Shown here: positions 24,493 through 33,160 of the stretch, piece after piece
How the letters are laid out: each line of letters opens with the position of its first letter
Numbering within the stretch: the stretch's first letter is position 1
NCBI RefSeq assembly: GCF_004798705.1
Contig: NZ_CP039290.1
Span: 2,852,001 to 2,916,000 of the forward strand
DNA length: 64,000 nucleotides
From: Arthrobacter sp. PAMC25564
GTDB lineage: Bacteria > Actinomycetota > Actinomycetes > Actinomycetales > Micrococcaceae
Reading direction: 5' to 3'
The notes under the pieces: generated by a model
What the model saw: the letters and a program-made list of their open reading frames with translations, nothing else
Databases searched by the model: none
Told to the model about the DNA's origin: nothing
Made by a program: the position numbers and the translations under genes

Positions 24493-25242
24493 CTATCCAA
24501 GCGGGGCAGGCCGCACCCGGACGGGCGCCAGGATGCCGATCAGCGTGACGGCGGTGATGGACCCGGCCGCCATGATCGACGCCAGCACCACGATCTGGAA
24601 ACGGCCCGCTTCCACGGGCGAAACTCCCCCGAAGATCGCCCCGACAAACGCCCCCGGCAAGGTGACCAGACCCGTCGTCCTGGTCTGGTCGGTCGAAGGG
24701 ATGAGGGCGGAATAGACAGCGCGGCGTGCGAGTTCCAGGGTCGACTGCCGCCGCGTGGCCCCCAGGGCCAGCCATGCCTCCACCTCGTCCCAGCGCGCAA
24801 TCACGGTCTCGGCCAGGTGTCGGCCAGCCAGCGTGGCGATCGTCATCGCATTTCCGATCACGATGCCGCCTATCGCCAGGGCATACCGGGGTGTCAATGC
24901 GATGGCGCCGGTGCTGAAGATGATGGCCAGGGTCGCTGTGATGCCCAGGGCCATCGATCCGGCTACGACGCCCAGGCGGCTCCAGCCCCCTCCGAGCCGG
25001 CGTGAGGCGGTCCACACGGCGACGGTGAACATCACCAGCAGTGCGGCGGCGACCCACACCGGGCTGGTGATCACCCCGCCGAGAATCACGCTGATAGTGG
25101 CAAGCTGCGCCGCTCCGCGCAGGATTGAGAGCGCCGGGGCGGCACTGTGGGGCGCGCGGAATGCCGCAAGGACTCCCACCGTCAGGACCATCAGGATCCC
25201 GACTCCCAGCAGTGTGGGCAGGAAATCACCAGGCTCCGTCAT
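24493..25242 (-). CDS. fetB: FetB-like ABC transporter permease (UPF0014)
   Basis: 249 residues of the UPF0014/YbbM/FetB family with about six or seven membrane helices: LLGVGILMVLTVGVLAAFRA, WVAAALLVMFTVAVWTASRR, IVIGNAMTIATLAGRHLAET, the coupling loop EAWLALGATRRQSTLELARR, and DQTRTTGLVTLPGAFVGAIF. E. coli FetAB exports iron and protects against peroxide. The partner ATPase FetA is not adjacent, so this is an orphan permease in this window. Intact, normal length. It converges on the HtaA-domain gene, an iron/heme theme that may be coincidental. Confidence 0.85.
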   Translation of the reverse strand: MTEPGDFLPTLLGVGILMVLTVGVLAAFRAPHSAAPALSILRGAAQLATISVILGGVITSPVWVAAALLVMFTVAVWTASRRLGGGWSRLGVVAGSMALGITATLAIIFSTGAIALTPRYALAIGGIVIGNAMTIATLAGRHLAETVIARWDEVEAWLALGATRRQSTLELARRAVYSALIPSTDQTRTTGLVTLPGAFVGAIFGGVSPVEAGRFQIVVLASIMAAGSITAVTLIGILAPVRVRPAPLG

Positions 25243-25326
25243 CCGCCCAGCCTAGCGAGCACCACGGGCCGGGTGCCGCATACGCCGTCGGGATCCCCGC
25301 AGTCCGGAGGGGGCGGAGCCGGTGCC

Positions 25327-25596
25327 TCAGATGCCTGTCTGGGACTGCGGGATCTGCGTGGCCGGGCCGAAGAGCCAGCCGGAAACATCGCTGCGGAGGA
25401 CAAGGTGCGGTCCGCCGGTGGCACTGACGCTGCCGGTGGGAACGTAGTAACCGCGGCCCGCATCCGGGCCGCCGGCAGCCCGGTCCAGGGCCTCGGTGTG
25501 CTTTCTGCTCAGATGTCCTTGGGGACCAAGATCCCTGAGTTCGTCGAGTTCGGCTGGGGTCAGCCGTCCCATCACTGCAGCGATATCGGCCATCAT
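25327..25596 (-). CDS. Small hypothetical protein
   Basis: 89 residues, not recognised. It begins MMADIAAVMGRLTPAELDEL, a helical Leu/Asp-rich segment, and has a Gly-rich second half with SVSATGGPHLVLRSDVSGWL. No signal peptide, membrane helix or cysteine. GGAAGGG before the ATG and strong GC at third codon positions support real coding. It lies upstream of the FetB-like gene on the same strand, 84 bases apart. Confidence 0.6.
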   Translation of the reverse strand: MMADIAAVMGRLTPAELDELRDLGPQGHLSRKHTEALDRAAGGPDAGRGYYVPTGSVSATGGPHLVLRSDVSGWLFGPATQIPQSQTGI

Positions 25597-25829
25597 GAAT
25601 CCCTTCCGACGGGTCCTGGTTAAAGCAACAGGCTAGGTCACCGGAATTAACGGCGCATGACATCCAGGCGACGGGATTGGAACGAATCCGGGCATCCCGG
25701 GTTACGGCAGGCGGCCCCGGCTGTCGCGAGGGTCACGGTGCCCGGACCCCCTGTACCCGGCAAATTAAGGGTTTTATGCTGTACCGTTCATCCCGGAAAG
25801 TCAGAACAACCGAAAAGAGTATTAACCAG

Positions 25830-26132
25830 GTGGCAACCGATTATGACGAAGTCCGATCCGACGTCGCGGAATCACGCAACGCCTCCTTGGAGGCCCTCCG
25901 CTCCGCGAATGCGCCGGATGCACGCAGCGTAGCCCGTGAGCTCGACGAGGCCGACACCTCCGAAGGCGTGGAACTGCCGGGCGCTGACCTGTCCGGCGAA
26001 GAGCTGACGGTCACTGTCATCCCGCAGAAGGAAGACGAGTTCACTTGCTACTCGTGCTTCCTGGTCCGGCACCGGTCCCAGCTCGCCCGCGAAAAAGACG
26101 GCCACGCCTACTGTGCCGACTGCCTGAGCTGA
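25830..26132 (+). CDS. DUF4193 zinc-ribbon protein
   Basis: 100 residues of the actinobacterial DUF4193 family. It starts at GTG as MATDYDEVRSDVAESRNASL, with an acidic middle (ARELDEADTSEGVELPGADL) and a C-terminal zinc ribbon with CYSC and CADC pairs in FTCYSCFLVRHRSQL and GHAYCADCLS. The function is unknown; it is widely conserved and probably housekeeping. The start is chosen by family homology, since only a distant GAAAAGAG precedes it. Upstream in-frame residues look non-coding. Confidence 0.85.
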   Translation: MATDYDEVRSDVAESRNASLEALRSANAPDARSVARELDEADTSEGVELPGADLSGEELTVTVIPQKEDEFTCYSCFLVRHRSQLAREKDGHAYCADCLS

Positions 26133-26310
26133 TCGACCGGCTCCGGGGCGGCTGCGGCGACGGCGGGCACGGACCGGTCCGCTGGCGCTGGCCCGTCCCA
26201 CGCTTCACAATTGCCCCACGAAGCTACCCAGCATGTAATGAGAGTCACGTTCCGGTACGCTCCTCTTTGACGATGCGGCGAGTGCCGGCACGTGGCCGGA
26301 GGCTGAACTC

Positions 26311-28500
26311 ATGCGGTACAGGATCATCAGGTGGGCGGGGTCACGCGCCGGGCTGCCGCTGACCCCCACCGGACGGACGTCCCGCACCTGGAGCCTGAAG
26401 CGTGAATGGTCCAGGGCCTCCATGCTGATGCTGGTGGCACTGCTGGCCGGGGCCGGGGCAACGATCGTCGGTGTGCGGGGTGTCACGGACCAGGTCAAGG
26501 ACACTGCCACCCGGCTGCACCTCGAGTCCGACACCGTGGCGCAATTGAGTTCCGCCCTCGAGGCCCACGAACAGGCCGCTCTTCAACTGCTGGCCGCCCC
26601 GCCGGGCGACACGTCCGCTTTCATCCGGCAGCAGGAGGACCTCAACCACCGGTTCGACGACGCTGCCAGGGTCCTTCCGGCCGAGCGGGACATGCGGTCC
26701 ACCGTCATCACGGCACGCCAGGCCTGGCAGGACGCCCTGACGGCCCACGGCCTGTGGGGCAGCCAGGTGCAGGCGCTCCAAGGGGACCACCTGCCGGAGG
26801 CTCCTGCCCTTGGCGCAGCCGGTGCCGGCATCCGTGCGCTGCTGGCCGGCATCCAGCGTTCCTCGCTGGATGAGATGGACGCCGGCCTTGCCTACAGCGC
26901 GGAACTCCAACAGATCGTGATCGCGGCGCGCAGCGCGCTGTTTGCGCTGGCGGCGGCCGGAGTCGTATTCTTCCGCAGCCGGATGGTGAAGTACCTGCTC
27001 AGGCCTATCGAAGGCCTGCATCGCGGGGCTGTCCGCCTGCACGCCGGGGACTACAGCCACCGCATCGAGGTTGTCCGCCGCGACGAACTCGGAGAACTGG
27101 CCGAGGCGTTTAACTCCATGGCAGGCTCCGTCCATGACAGTCATCTGGCCCTGACCCACCGGGCGACCCACGACCCCCTTACCGGGCTGGCCAACCGCGC
27201 GGCGCTGACCGAGCGCCTGAACGCGGCGTTCAGGCCCGGAAGCGAGCGACAGACCCGGCACGAGGGATTGCTGATCATCGACGTCGACGATTTCAAGGAC
27301 GTCAACGACTCGCTGGGCCATGAGGGAGGCGACGCACTGCTGGTGCACCTGGCCAAACGGCTGCAGGGCTGCGTGCGCGCCCATGACCTCGTCGCCCGCC
27401 TGGGCGGCGATGAGTTCGCCGTAGTAGTCATGGACGACGGCGGCGGTTCCGTTACCGGTGTGATCGCCGAGCGGATCCATGAGGCGTTGCGTGCACCGTT
27501 TTCGATCGGTGAAGTCCGGTTGAAGGTCACGGTCAGCATGGGCGCCGCACAGCGCCGCCCCGAGACCAGGGACCCCGCGGAGCTGCTGCGGCAGGCCGAC
27601 TTCGCGATGTACATGGCCAAGCACGGCGGCAAGGGGCGATACCAGCTCTTTGACGCCCAGGGGTATGACCAGATGACCTACCGCGCCGCCCTCCGGACCG
27701 ACCTCGCCGCCGCTGTGCCCGCGCGGCAACTCCGGCTCGAATACCAGCCGGTGACCGATCTTCACACCGGTGAGATCCTCGGCGTGGAGGCGCTCGTCCG
27801 GTGGGAACATCCCACTCTGGGGCGGCTCGGGCCGGCGGAGTTCATTCCCCTGGCCGAAGAGACCGGTGACATCGATGCCATCGGCTGCTGGGTGCTCGAA
27901 ACAGCCTGCCGCCAGGCCGCCGGCTGGCGTGAATCGTTGAGCCACTGCGCGGATCTGTGGGTCTCCGTCAACATCTCCACGCTGCAGTTGCCGACGCCCC
28001 GGAGCATGGCCGCCATCGAGAGTATCCTCGCGGACCCCGCGGCGCAGGCGGACCGGGTGGTGCTCGAAGTCACCGAGACGGCCCTGGCGACCACCGCCGA
28101 CGGCGGGATCACCGCGCTGAGCAGGCTGAAGAGCTTCGGGGTACGCATCGCCATCGACGATTTCGGGACCGGCTACTCCTCCCTCAGCTCGCTGGCCGTC
28201 CTGCCCGCCGACATCCTCAAGATCGACCGCTCCTTCCTCGCCGGCCAGGCCTCGGACCCGCCGTCGGCCGCCATGCTCGAGGCCATCCTGGGGCTGGCCC
28301 AGAAACTCGATCTCGACGTGATCGCCGAAGGCATCGAAGACCCTGAACAGCTGGCCCTCCTCCGTTCCCTTGGTTGCACCATGGGGCAGGGATACCTCCT
28401 TGGCCGGCCGGCCCCTTCCTCGGTGATCGAGGCACTGCTGGCCTCGGACGCGCAGCTGGAGGCATGGTCCGGATCCGGCACCTCAGCCGGTGGCGTGTGA
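26311..28500 (+). CDS. Membrane GGDEF-EAL (diguanylate cyclase/phosphodiesterase) protein
   Basis: 729 residues. An N-terminal helix (MLMLVALLAGAGATIVGV), an extracytoplasmic helical sensor of about 150 residues, a second helix near 205-220, a HAMP-like linker (SRMVKYLLRPIEGLHRGAVR), then a GGDEF domain with intact GGDEF at 365-369 and an EAL domain with EALVRWEHP from residue 493, DDFGTGYSSLSSL and KIDRSFLAG. Both catalytic signatures are intact, so it could make and degrade cyclic di-GMP; the net activity cannot be told from sequence. In the GGDEF domain NDSLGHEGGDALL and LGGDEFAVV match active enzymes. No partner signalling gene is adjacent. Confidence 0.92.
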   Translation: MRYRIIRWAGSRAGLPLTPTGRTSRTWSLKREWSRASMLMLVALLAGAGATIVGVRGVTDQVKDTATRLHLESDTVAQLSSALEAHEQAALQLLAAPPGDTSAFIRQQEDLNHRFDDAARVLPAERDMRSTVITARQAWQDALTAHGLWGSQVQALQGDHLPEAPALGAAGAGIRALLAGIQRSSLDEMDAGLAYSAELQQIVIAARSALFALAAAGVVFFRSRMVKYLLRPIEGLHRGAVRLHAGDYSHRIEVVRRDELGELAEAFNSMAGSVHDSHLALTHRATHDPLTGLANRAALTERLNAAFRPGSERQTRHEGLLIIDVDDFKDVNDSLGHEGGDALLVHLAKRLQGCVRAHDLVARLGGDEFAVVVMDDGGGSVTGVIAERIHEALRAPFSIGEVRLKVTVSMGAAQRRPETRDPAELLRQADFAMYMAKHGGKGRYQLFDAQGYDQMTYRAALRTDLAAAVPARQLRLEYQPVTDLHTGEILGVEALVRWEHPTLGRLGPAEFIPLAEETGDIDAIGCWVLETACRQAAGWRESLSHCADLWVSVNISTLQLPTPRSMAAIESILADPAAQADRVVLEVTETALATTADGGITALSRLKSFGVRIAIDDFGTGYSSLSSLAVLPADILKIDRSFLAGQASDPPSAAMLEAILGLAQKLDLDVIAEGIEDPEQLALLRSLGCTMGQGYLLGRPAPSSVIEALLASDAQLEAWSGSGTSAGGV

Positions 28501-28672
28501 GGCGGCCCGGCGTCACTCCGGCCGGATATAGATCAATAACGTTGCGTGCTGTGCGGCGGACTGGCCGGGCCGGCACTGAATTTGCCGGCGCTCTTTCCTT
28601 GCACCAGGCGGACAATGGTGAGTAGTGGATTCTCCCGTAACTGCTAATTCCCAGCGCCGAGGATGGTACGCC

Positions 28673-29119
28673 ATGAACATTGGACAGGCACGGGCCGTAC
28701 TCTTGGGGGCCCTGGTTTTGCTCGGGACGGCCGGTTGCGCCGCTGGCGGCGGAACAACGGCCCCGCCGTCGTCCGCCACGGCGTCCGCGACGGCAGGCAT
28801 GCCCATGGAGTCTTCCTCCGCCATGACGTCGGCGGCCCCGGGCGCGGAAGGCTCCGCAGCGCCGGCCGCGGCCCCCGCCATCACCATCAAGGACTTCGCC
28901 TTTGGCGATCCAATGACGGTGTCCCCCGGCGCGACGGTATCGGTGACCAACATGGACACCGCGGAGCATACCGTGACCGCAGACCAGGGCTCGGCGTTTG
29001 ACGTGGAGGTCAAGGGCAGCGGCGGAAACGCGACGTTTACGGCTCCGTCACAGCCCGGCACCTATACCTTCCACTGCATCTACCACCCGAACATGCACGG
29101 GACGCTGACGGTCAAGTGA
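28673..29119 (+). CDS. Plastocyanin/azurin-like copper-binding lipoprotein
   Basis: 148 residues. A signal peptide with lipobox LGTAGC, a roughly 40-residue Ala/Ser/Thr linker containing two MPMES/AMTSA Met-bearing stretches, and a C-terminal cupredoxin domain: His in AEHTVTA and Cys-His-Met in FHCIYHPNMHG give the type I copper ligands. It is probably membrane-anchored outside the cell, carrying electrons or copper. ATG at 28673 is chosen for the signal peptide. The gene overlaps the next membrane protein gene (GTGA), a two-gene unit. Confidence 0.9.
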   Translation: MNIGQARAVLLGALVLLGTAGCAAGGGTTAPPSSATASATAGMPMESSSAMTSAAPGAEGSAAPAAAPAITIKDFAFGDPMTVSPGATVSVTNMDTAEHTVTADQGSAFDVEVKGSGGNATFTAPSQPGTYTFHCIYHPNMHGTLTVK

Positions 29120-29553
29120 GCGTCCGAAGCCACTCCGGCACTGTCGTGGGGGTGCGTGGAAGCAGCGTGGCCTTACGGGTGTTCACGGCCGTCGCCCTGT
29201 TCATCGATGCCGGCGTCCATATCCATCTCGCACCCGGCTATCCGGCCGGGAACTCTGCCGGGATCGGCCAGGGAAACCTCTTCCTGCTCGAGTCCGCGGC
29301 CGCGGTCCTGGCTGCGCTGTATGTCCTCCTGCGGGGCAGCAGGGCGGCCTATGCGGCCGCCTTCATCGTCGCCCTGAGCGCCTTTGCGGCAGTGGTCCTC
29401 TACCGTTATGTGAACCTGCCCGCGTTCGGTCCCTTCCCGGCCATGTATGACCCGGTCTGGTTCTTCGAAAAGTCCCTCAGCGCGGCGGCGGAAGCCGCCG
29501 GGACAATCCTGGCCGGCCTGGGATTCGTCCGGGCGGGCCGGCACCGGGCGTAG
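29116..29553 (+). CDS. Four-helix membrane protein coupled to the cupredoxin gene
   Basis: 145 residues of unknown function with about four transmembrane segments (ALRVFTAVALFIDAGVHIHL, FLLESAAAVLAALYVLL, AAYAAAFIVALSAFAAVVLY, and a C-terminal helix after FFEKSLSAA). His-rich DAGVHIHL in helix 1 could bind a metal. The GTG start overlaps the cupredoxin stop, so the two are probably translated together. A role with the copper protein is inferred from this linkage only. Confidence 0.78.
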   Translation: MSVRSHSGTVVGVRGSSVALRVFTAVALFIDAGVHIHLAPGYPAGNSAGIGQGNLFLLESAAAVLAALYVLLRGSRAAYAAAFIVALSAFAAVVLYRYVNLPAFGPFPAMYDPVWFFEKSLSAAAEAAGTILAGLGFVRAGRHRA

Positions 29554-29668
29554 GCCCCGGCGCGTCGCTCCCGAGCGTTCCGCCGCGGGCCGGGGCCGCC
29601 GTCGCGGGTCCTGCAGCGATGCCGAAGTGGCGCCTGCGGAACTTGTTAGCATGGGGGCGAGGTGGTTC

Positions 29669-30427
29669 ATGCCAGGGACAGCGGAGCGTCGTGCCGTGAC
29701 CGATGTGACAGCGGCGATGGCGGCGTTTCTGGTGCCCGGAATCTGGCTCTCGGCCATCACCATCCCCGGCGGCGGCCCACGGGTCCTGGCCATCGCTGCC
29801 GGCGCCGCCGTGGTCGGGCGGGCCGCCGCCGCCATTCTTCGACGCCGCCCCCTGCTGTCTTCTCCCGCTGACCGCGTCACGCTGCTGCGGGCCGTGCTGG
29901 TGGCGTGCTGCGGCACCGTAACCGTTGCGGGACTGTTCGCAGGGTCCCGGCCGGCGCTGCTCCTCGTCCTGATGGGCACCGTGGCCCTTCTGCTCGACGC
30001 CGTGGATGGCCGCGTTGCCCGGTTCACCGGCACCGCGTCCGCTGCGGGGTCACGACTGGATACGGATACGGACGGCGCTCTCGTGCTGGTGCTCTCATCT
30101 GCGGCGGCGGCAGTAGCCGGCCCCTGGACGCTCTGCATCGGTCTTATGTACTACGCCTTCCTCGCCGGCGGCTGGTTCCGGCCGTCGCTGCGGGAACCGC
30201 TGCCACCCAGTACCGCCCGGAAAGTTATCGGCGCCTTCCAGCCTTCCGCGTTGTTGTTCGCCCTGGCCCCCGGCGTCCCGTCCGCTCTGGGCGCGGCGGG
30301 ACTCGCCCTGGCCCTCACGTTGCTCGTCCTGTCCTTCGGCCGTGACGTCGTCGAGCTCGAGCGCCTCCACCGCATGCCGCGGGGCGCCGCGACGTCGTCG
30401 GGCCTCGGGCGGACTGGCGGCCGGTAA
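29669..30427 (+). CDS. CDP-alcohol phosphatidyltransferase family membrane protein
   Basis: 252 residues. The full CDP-alcohol phosphotransferase signature is present, DG-x2-AR-x8-G-x3-D-x3-D, read as DGRVARFTGTASAAGSRLDT followed by the last Asp. About six membrane helices surround it. Such enzymes move a phospho-alcohol from CDP-diacylglycerol or CDP-alcohol in phospholipid synthesis; the alcohol cannot be predicted. ATG at 29669 follows GAGGTGG; an upstream ATG at 29651 is less well placed. It converges on the DAO-Rieske gene with 16 bases between stops. Confidence 0.83.
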   Translation: MPGTAERRAVTDVTAAMAAFLVPGIWLSAITIPGGGPRVLAIAAGAAVVGRAAAAILRRRPLLSSPADRVTLLRAVLVACCGTVTVAGLFAGSRPALLLVLMGTVALLLDAVDGRVARFTGTASAAGSRLDTDTDGALVLVLSSAAAAVAGPWTLCIGLMYYAFLAGGWFRPSLREPLPPSTARKVIGAFQPSALLFALAPGVPSALGAAGLALALTLLVLSFGRDVVELERLHRMPRGAATSSGLGRTGGR

Positions 30428-30443
30428 GGAAGCCGCCGCGTGA

Positions 30444-31934
30444 CTAGGGCTGGCCGAAAGGTGATGGCCTCGGCACGAGGCTGGTCGATGCGGGACCTTG
30501 AATGACGGTGCCGTCGGTGGCAAACCGGGAGCCATGGCACGGACAGTCCCAGGTCACATCGGCAGAATTGAACTCGACGGTGCAGCCAAGATGCGTGCAG
30601 ACGGCCGAGACGGCCCGGAGCTTCCCGGCCGGGTCGGCGTAGACGGCAACCTTCTCGCCGTCCCGCTCAACGACGGACCCCTCCCCCGGAGCGGGAAGCG
30701 CGTGACCCGCCGCCGGACCGTCCCGGTCCACGGGCCGTGCCACGCTGACGGCCGGGGTGGCACGGTTGCTGTCGAACACCCGCGCCCAGGGGTTCACCCG
30801 GCCGCACAAGGTATCGGCGAGGATAAGGGCCGCGGCGGTGCCGTTGCTCAGGCCCCATTTGCGCAGGCCGGTGATCACATGGACATGCGAGGCCGAGGGA
30901 GGCATAATCCCCACGAAGGGCAGGCCGTCGATCGGGAGCCCGTCCTGCGTGGACCAGCGGAATTCCGCCCCGCCCGCGCCAAGCCGGTCACGGGAGAACG
31001 CCGCGAGCCGGCGGTACCGCTCGGTACTGTCGACGGACTCCCCCGCCGGGTGGCCTTCGCCGCCGGCAAGCAGGTAGCCGGTGCCCTCGACCTGGACCGC
31101 CAGGATCGAGCGCATCGGATCGTCGACGCTGATATAGGTTCCTTCCAGCGGCAGGGAGCCGGCCCGGCTGGCGACGACGTAGGAGCGGTGCAGGAGGCAC
31201 CGCGCGTCGAAAAATCCGCCGTCGCCGAACGGCACGTTGGTGGCCACGATGACGTCACGCGCCCGGACCGAACCCCGCCCCGTTTCGACGATGGCGGGCG
31301 AGCCGTCGCGGAGCGCCACGGCCCGGGACTCCTCGAACACAAAGCTGCCGCCACCGTCGACGGCGCGGGCGAGGCCCTGCAGGTATTTTACCGCGTGGAA
31401 CTGTGCCTGGTTTTCGAAGCGGACCGCGCCCTTCACCGCGAAGGGCAGGGGAACGTCGCTCGTGAAGACGGAGGGAAGGCCGAGCCCGGCGGCCAGGGCG
31501 GCTTCGTCCCGGACCAGGGCCAGGGCCTCGTCGGTTTCGGCGTAGCTGAAGTTGGCCACACGGCGGAAATCGCAGTCGATCCGCTCCGCCGAAACGACGC
31601 GCGCGATGTGCTCGACCGCGGCCTGGTTCGCCTGCCCGTAGCCGCGCGCGGTGTCCACACCGTGGCGGTCCGCCAGCGCCGTGTACGCCAGACGGTGCAG
31701 GGACGTGACCTTTCCGGTGGTGTGCCCGGTGACTCCGGTGCCGACACGGGCCGCCTCAACCACGGCCACACTGTGGCCCGCCCGTTTGAGGGCCAGCGCC
31801 GCGGTCAGGCCGGCGATGCCGGCGCCGATCACCGCCGTGTCGACCTCAAGGTCGCCGTCGAGCGCGGGATATCCGGTGACCCCGGCCGTGGCGACCCAGA
31901 GGGATACTGGTTTTCCTTCGGATCGCTCACTCAC
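30444..31934 (-). CDS. FAD-dependent oxidoreductase (DAO) with C-terminal Rieske domain
   Basis: 496 residues. An N-terminal FAD-binding DAO domain (VIGAGIAGLTAALALKRAGH, TGHTTGKVTSLH) is fused to a Rieske [2Fe-2S] domain in the last 100 residues with CTHLGC and CPCHGS. All four Rieske ligands are present. This fusion is widespread in actinobacteria and bacilli and its substrate is unproven; amine or amino-acid oxidation with electrons passed through the Rieske centre is likely. The GTG start is set by GGAAGG seven bases upstream. No signal peptide. Confidence 0.88.
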   Translation of the reverse strand: MSERSEGKPVSLWVATAGVTGYPALDGDLEVDTAVIGAGIAGLTAALALKRAGHSVAVVEAARVGTGVTGHTTGKVTSLHRLAYTALADRHGVDTARGYGQANQAAVEHIARVVSAERIDCDFRRVANFSYAETDEALALVRDEAALAAGLGLPSVFTSDVPLPFAVKGAVRFENQAQFHAVKYLQGLARAVDGGGSFVFEESRAVALRDGSPAIVETGRGSVRARDVIVATNVPFGDGGFFDARCLLHRSYVVASRAGSLPLEGTYISVDDPMRSILAVQVEGTGYLLAGGEGHPAGESVDSTERYRRLAAFSRDRLGAGGAEFRWSTQDGLPIDGLPFVGIMPPSASHVHVITGLRKWGLSNGTAAALILADTLCGRVNPWARVFDSNRATPAVSVARPVDRDGPAAGHALPAPGEGSVVERDGEKVAVYADPAGKLRAVSAVCTHLGCTVEFNSADVTWDCPCHGSRFATDGTVIQGPASTSLVPRPSPFGQP

Positions 31935-32132
31935 GGCAATGCCTTCCGACGAGCATGCATCCCCCGCCCCGAAGGTGCGTGCAGATTCCCGGTGAAGATG
32001 GTCGGAATCTAGCACCATTCAGAATGCCTGCATAGGGCCGGAAGGGCGGGCGCAGGCCCCCTGCATCGCCGGCTGGCCGCCGCCGGACCCCCGGCGTAGA
32101 CTCGAGCAAAATTCCGGGATGAAAGCCCTTTT

Positions 32133-32726
32133 ATGAATAAGAACCGGCTGGAGGCATTCAGCGACGGCGTGCTTGCCATCATCATCACCATCATGGTGCT
32201 GGAACTCCACGTTCCTGCGGAGCCAAGCTGGAGTGCGCTGCTGGACGAACTCCCGACGTTCTTCAGCTACTTGCTGAGCTTCATCTATGTCGGGATCTAC
32301 TGGAACAACCACCACCACATGCTGCATCTGGCCGGCAGGGTCAACGGCGGGGTGCTCTGGGCAAACCTGCATCTGTTGTTCTGGCTCTCACTCTTCCCCT
32401 TCACCACACGCTGGCTGAACACCGCGGGCCTGGCGGAGGTCCCCGTCCTGGTGTACGGGCTGAATCTGCTTCTCGCTGCCGTCGCCTTCTATCTTCTGAA
32501 GTCGGCCCTGATCGGCCAGCAAGGAAGGAACGGCCCGCTGGACGTGGCCCTGGGCCGGGACTGGAAGGGAAAGGGATCCCCCTTCCTCTACATCCTGGGC
32601 ATGGGGCTCAGCCTGGTGAACCCCGTCCTGGGCCTCGTGGTCTACAGCGGCGTAGCAGCGATCTGGCTCCTTCCGGACCGGCGGGTGGAGCGGTTCCTCA
32701 CGCGCACCGCTGAACCCAACGGCTGA
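32133..32726 (+). CDS. TMEM175/DUF1211 potassium-channel-like membrane protein
   Basis: 197 residues with six predicted helices and the TMEM175 signature R-x3-FSDG at the start (RLEAFSDGVLAIIITIMVLE), WNNHHHMLHL in the third helix region and FWLSLFPFTTRW. Bacterial TMEM175 proteins form tetrameric, weakly selective potassium channels. Complete and normal length. It is divergent from the DAO-Rieske gene across 198 bases and convergent with a small GNAT gene. Confidence 0.87.
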   Translation: MNKNRLEAFSDGVLAIIITIMVLELHVPAEPSWSALLDELPTFFSYLLSFIYVGIYWNNHHHMLHLAGRVNGGVLWANLHLLFWLSLFPFTTRWLNTAGLAEVPVLVYGLNLLLAAVAFYLLKSALIGQQGRNGPLDVALGRDWKGKGSPFLYILGMGLSLVNPVLGLVVYSGVAAIWLLPDRRVERFLTRTAEPNG

Positions 32727-32786
32727 GATCCTGCGGGCCGGGGAACGGGTCAGCGGCGCCTGCGCCGGGCGCGGTGCGGAAAGCCC

Positions 32787-33125
32787 TCATCGCCGGGCGC
32801 GCCCTGCCAGCGAGGTGTTGAGAAATTCCAGGATGTCCGGGGTGGGCGTCCTGATATGCGCCGCATATCGGGTGTGCTTCTCCACGTAATTCCTGATGTA
32901 CGGGCAGACCGGGACGATCACGAGCCCGGCGGCCACCGTCTCGTCAAGGGCCTGGGCCGCCAACCGCCCGGCAAGCCCCTGCCCGCCATACTCTTCGTCG
33001 ATGACCGTGTGGTAGAAGATCCGCTGGGAACCATCGTGATCCAGATAGGCCGACTGGCCGATGACGGCTTCGCCGTCGAGCACTTCGAAGCGGCCCCGCT
33101 CAGGGTGGTTGCGGATGGTGATCAT
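32787..33125 (-). CDS. Short GNAT-like N-acetyltransferase (YidJ/YjdJ type)
   Basis: 112 residues of the small acetyltransferase family: FEVLDGEAVIGQSAYLDHDG, FYHTVIDEEYGGQGLAGRLA with the acetyl-CoA loop GGQGLA, and VVPVCPYIRNYVEKH-like VIVPVCPYIRNYVEKHTRY containing the conserved Cys-Pro-Tyr. The substrate is unknown. ATG at 33125 is chosen by homology and length; the open frame continues upstream without similarity. It lies 35 bases downstream of the pirin gene on the same strand and may be in one transcript. Confidence 0.83.
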   Translation of the reverse strand: MITIRNHPERGRFEVLDGEAVIGQSAYLDHDGSQRIFYHTVIDEEYGGQGLAGRLAAQALDETVAAGLVIVPVCPYIRNYVEKHTRYAAHIRTPTPDILEFLNTSLAGRARR

Positions 33126-33160
33126 GGCCAAGCTCTCCTCGCTTCTCTCCGGGTGGCGGT

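Noticed and set aside
30498..32012. A 504-residue open frame on the + strand opposite the DAO-Rieske gene
   Set aside because: Antisense to a gene with intact FAD and Rieske motifs; no ribosome site or recognisable domain.
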